From contig JAHBXY010000065.1 of NCBI GenBank assembly GCA_019636275.1, forward strand, positions 1 through 46,469: a stretch of DNA of 46,469 nucleotides, read 5' to 3'. Shown piece after piece: positions 45,274-46,469 of the stretch. Position 1 is the first letter of the stretch. Each line of letters starts with the position of its first letter. The position numbers were made by a program, and so were the translations under genes. Source of the DNA: Planctomycetota bacterium. Lineage in GTDB: Bacteria; Planctomycetota; J058. Below the pieces are notes generated by a model. That model saw only the letters and a list, made by a program, of their open reading frames with translations. It was not told where the DNA came from and did not search any database.

Positions 45274-45639
45274 CTGGGAGCACTGACGGACTTCTTCGTC
45301 GCGGAGGAGGCGGACGCGTCGAAGGTGGACTCGACGCTCGGTCCGCAGGGCTCCGACGTCCTCCGGGCGAAGAACGTCGATCCGGTCAAGATCGCCGAGC
45401 TCGCCCAGGCGCTCGGTCTCCCTGGAGCGGACGACCCGATCGCGTGGCTGGACACGGGCGCGCGACTCGTCGCGGGTGACGACGAAGGCCCCTGGGTTCA
45501 CGACCTCGCGAACCGCTCCTCATCGGACGCGCCGAGGTCGATCGAATCCTTGATGACGGTCATCGCGACGTCTCGATGCGTTGGAAGCCGGCGTGGGACC
45601 AGGCGTAGCGGTCTTGGATCCCGGGCACCGGGCCGGTGA
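45274..45639 (+). pseudogene. Fragment of a GALTDFFVA-type unknown protein, no standard start
   Basis: The frame reads (CTG)GALTDFFVAEEADASKVDS...GSDVLRAKNVDPVKIAELAQALGL...GPWVHDL. This is like the N-terminus of a family seen in Planctomycetes that usually begins M-G-A-(L/F)-T-D-F-F and contains an AKG(V/I)DPVK motif and GPWV. The start codon here is CTG, with GAGAGGAG 7 nt before it, so an ATG may have mutated. After about 45500 the sequence no longer resembles the family and overlaps the end of the opposite gene. Intact members have about 150-180 residues. It is probably a 3'-truncated remnant. Function of the family unknown. Confidence 0.5.
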
Positions 45640-46366
45640 TCATGAGCTCGAATCCACTCACCGTCGGGAGGTGCCGGATGGGCTCCAGCGATGCGAGATG
45701 GTGCCAAGCCACGACGCCCCCCGCGCCGGAGAGCACGGCGACTTGCCACGGGAGCGGTCCCTGCTGCGCTCGGTGCCACACGACGACCTCGGGGGTCCCG
45801 TCGCCGTCGACGTCCAGGAGGCCGTAGCGGTCGATGATCGACCGGAGGCGCTGGAACGTCATGACCCGGTGGCGGCCCCGGGCGTCGGGTCGGAGGATCG
45901 CGACGAAGCGGAGGTCGTGGAAGAAGAACGTGTCTCGCCAGGTCGCGACGACCACCAGCTCGTCCCGGCCGTCTCCGTCGAGGTCGACCGCGAACACCTC
46001 GTCGTCGCTCACGGCCGTCCACGGCGCCAGGATCCGCGGCAGCAGGTGATCGCGCAGGTAGTTGGAGAACTCGGGGTCTGCGTCAGCCAGGGTCTCCGGG
46101 TGCGGCGTGAGGAGGGCGGTGAGCGCTGGTCCCGCCTCCTCGAGGGCTCGGCGCGCCTCGAGACGGAGCGGCGTGAGCGCGCTCCCGGCGTCGAACGGGG
46201 ACGGGACGACACGGAGCTGACCCTCGAGCTCGCCTGGGCTCACTCGAGCCACCGAGCGTCCCTCGTTCGGCCCCGAGATCACGACCGCGAGGAGGCCCCC
46301 CAGCGCGAGAGTGACGAGTCCTCGTGGTCGGAGGCGCCAACCGAACCTCGTCAAGCCACGGTCCAT
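45560..46366 (-). CDS. Membrane-anchored protein with DxDxDG (VCBS/FG-GAP-like) motifs
   Basis: A 268-residue protein with an N-terminal signal anchor (LVTLALGGLLAVVISG, residues about 17-32). Two calcium-binding-like loops are clear: VDLDGDGRDELVVVA (Asp128-Glu136) and LDVDGDGTPEVVVWH (Asp185-Glu193). Each is followed by a strand, as in FG-GAP/VCBS propeller blades. Blade-like segments continue to the end (PWQVAVLSGAGGVVAWHHL, SGFELMITGPVPGIQDRYAW). Only two to four blades fit in this length, so it is a partial propeller or small beta domain. It is probably exposed outside the inner membrane. AAGGAGAG precedes the ATG. The 103 bp to the window end show nothing recognisable. Function unknown. 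Confidence 0.8.
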   Translation of the reverse strand: MDRGLTRFGWRLRPRGLVTLALGGLLAVVISGPNEGRSVARVSPGELEGQLRVVPSPFDAGSALTPLRLEARRALEEAGPALTALLTPHPETLADADPEFSNYLRDHLLPRILAPWTAVSDDEVFAVDLDGDGRDELVVVATWRDTFFFHDLRFVAILRPDARGRHRVMTFQRLRSIIDRYGLLDVDGDGTPEVVVWHRAQQGPLPWQVAVLSGAGGVVAWHHLASLEPIRHLPTVSGFELMITGPVPGIQDRYAWSHAGFQRIETSR

Positions 46367-46469
46367 GGCTCTCCTTTCGGCTTCGAAGCTCTCGGGCCTG
46401 GAGGTTGTACCGACCGCGCTCGGCTCAGCGCCGCGGCGGAGCGCCGGGCCGGGGGCGGGGACGCGGCGG

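Overview
This window is extremely GC-rich (third codon positions are almost all G or C) and densely packed. An lpxB gene and several lipoproteins point to a Gram-negative cell with an outer membrane. The gene content (imuA-imuB-dnaE2 mutasome, long two-domain ThyX, M1 peptidase with HEAT repeats, Uma2 and DUF4034/Sel1 proteins, bacterial RING-like zinc finger, rhombosortase) fits a large-genome soil or aquatic lineage such as Planctomycetota or Myxococcota. No rRNA or tRNA gene is visible, so the phylum is an inference.

Left part (1-12.9 kb): a 23-bp minisatellite and a perfect 22-bp hairpin precede an unknown Zn-ribbon protein and pgi. Next come an NTF2-like secreted protein and a cation/proton exchange block. 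Two CPA2 antiporters (one ending in USP and PTS-EIIA-like domains, one in two USP domains behind a small membrane protein) lie divergent to a translationally coupled trio: a KdpD-like sensor/USP protein, a HAMP histidine kinase and a sigma-54 response regulator. Both antiporter transcription units carry a paired palindrome (GTTGC-N5-GCAAC, two sites about 31 bp apart) upstream. The same pair recurs upstream of the RING-like gene at 13.6 kb.

Middle (12.9-24 kb): repeat- and hairpin-rich DNA, the RING-like membrane protein, a GH18 lipoprotein, a rhomboid protease, an EEP phosphodiesterase, and a probable operon lipoprotein / VIT-vWA protein with a GlyGly-CTERM tail / rhombosortase, which looks like a dedicated one-substrate surface-processing unit. 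Upstream is a 0.9-kb array of roughly 170-bp tandem repeats, then a haloalkane-dehalogenase-like hydrolase.

Right-centre (24-34.5 kb): the SOS mutagenesis cassette imuA-imuB-dnaE2. Its imuB is broken by several frameshifts, two 136-bp direct repeats separate imuB from dnaE2, and perfect GTTC-N7-GTTC boxes precede imuA. Then come Uma2 and HEAT genes, thyX and a NarL-type regulator convergent with a double-receiver protein.

Right end (35-46.5 kb): SIMPL protein, M1 aminopeptidase, a MITE-like inverted repeat, lpxB, a frameshifted unknown gene, a class III adenylate cyclase, then a stretch of remnants (monooxygenase N-terminus, Rpn-like C-terminus, TDFF-family N-terminus) around a DUF4034/Sel1 protein and a secreted DxDxDG-repeat protein.
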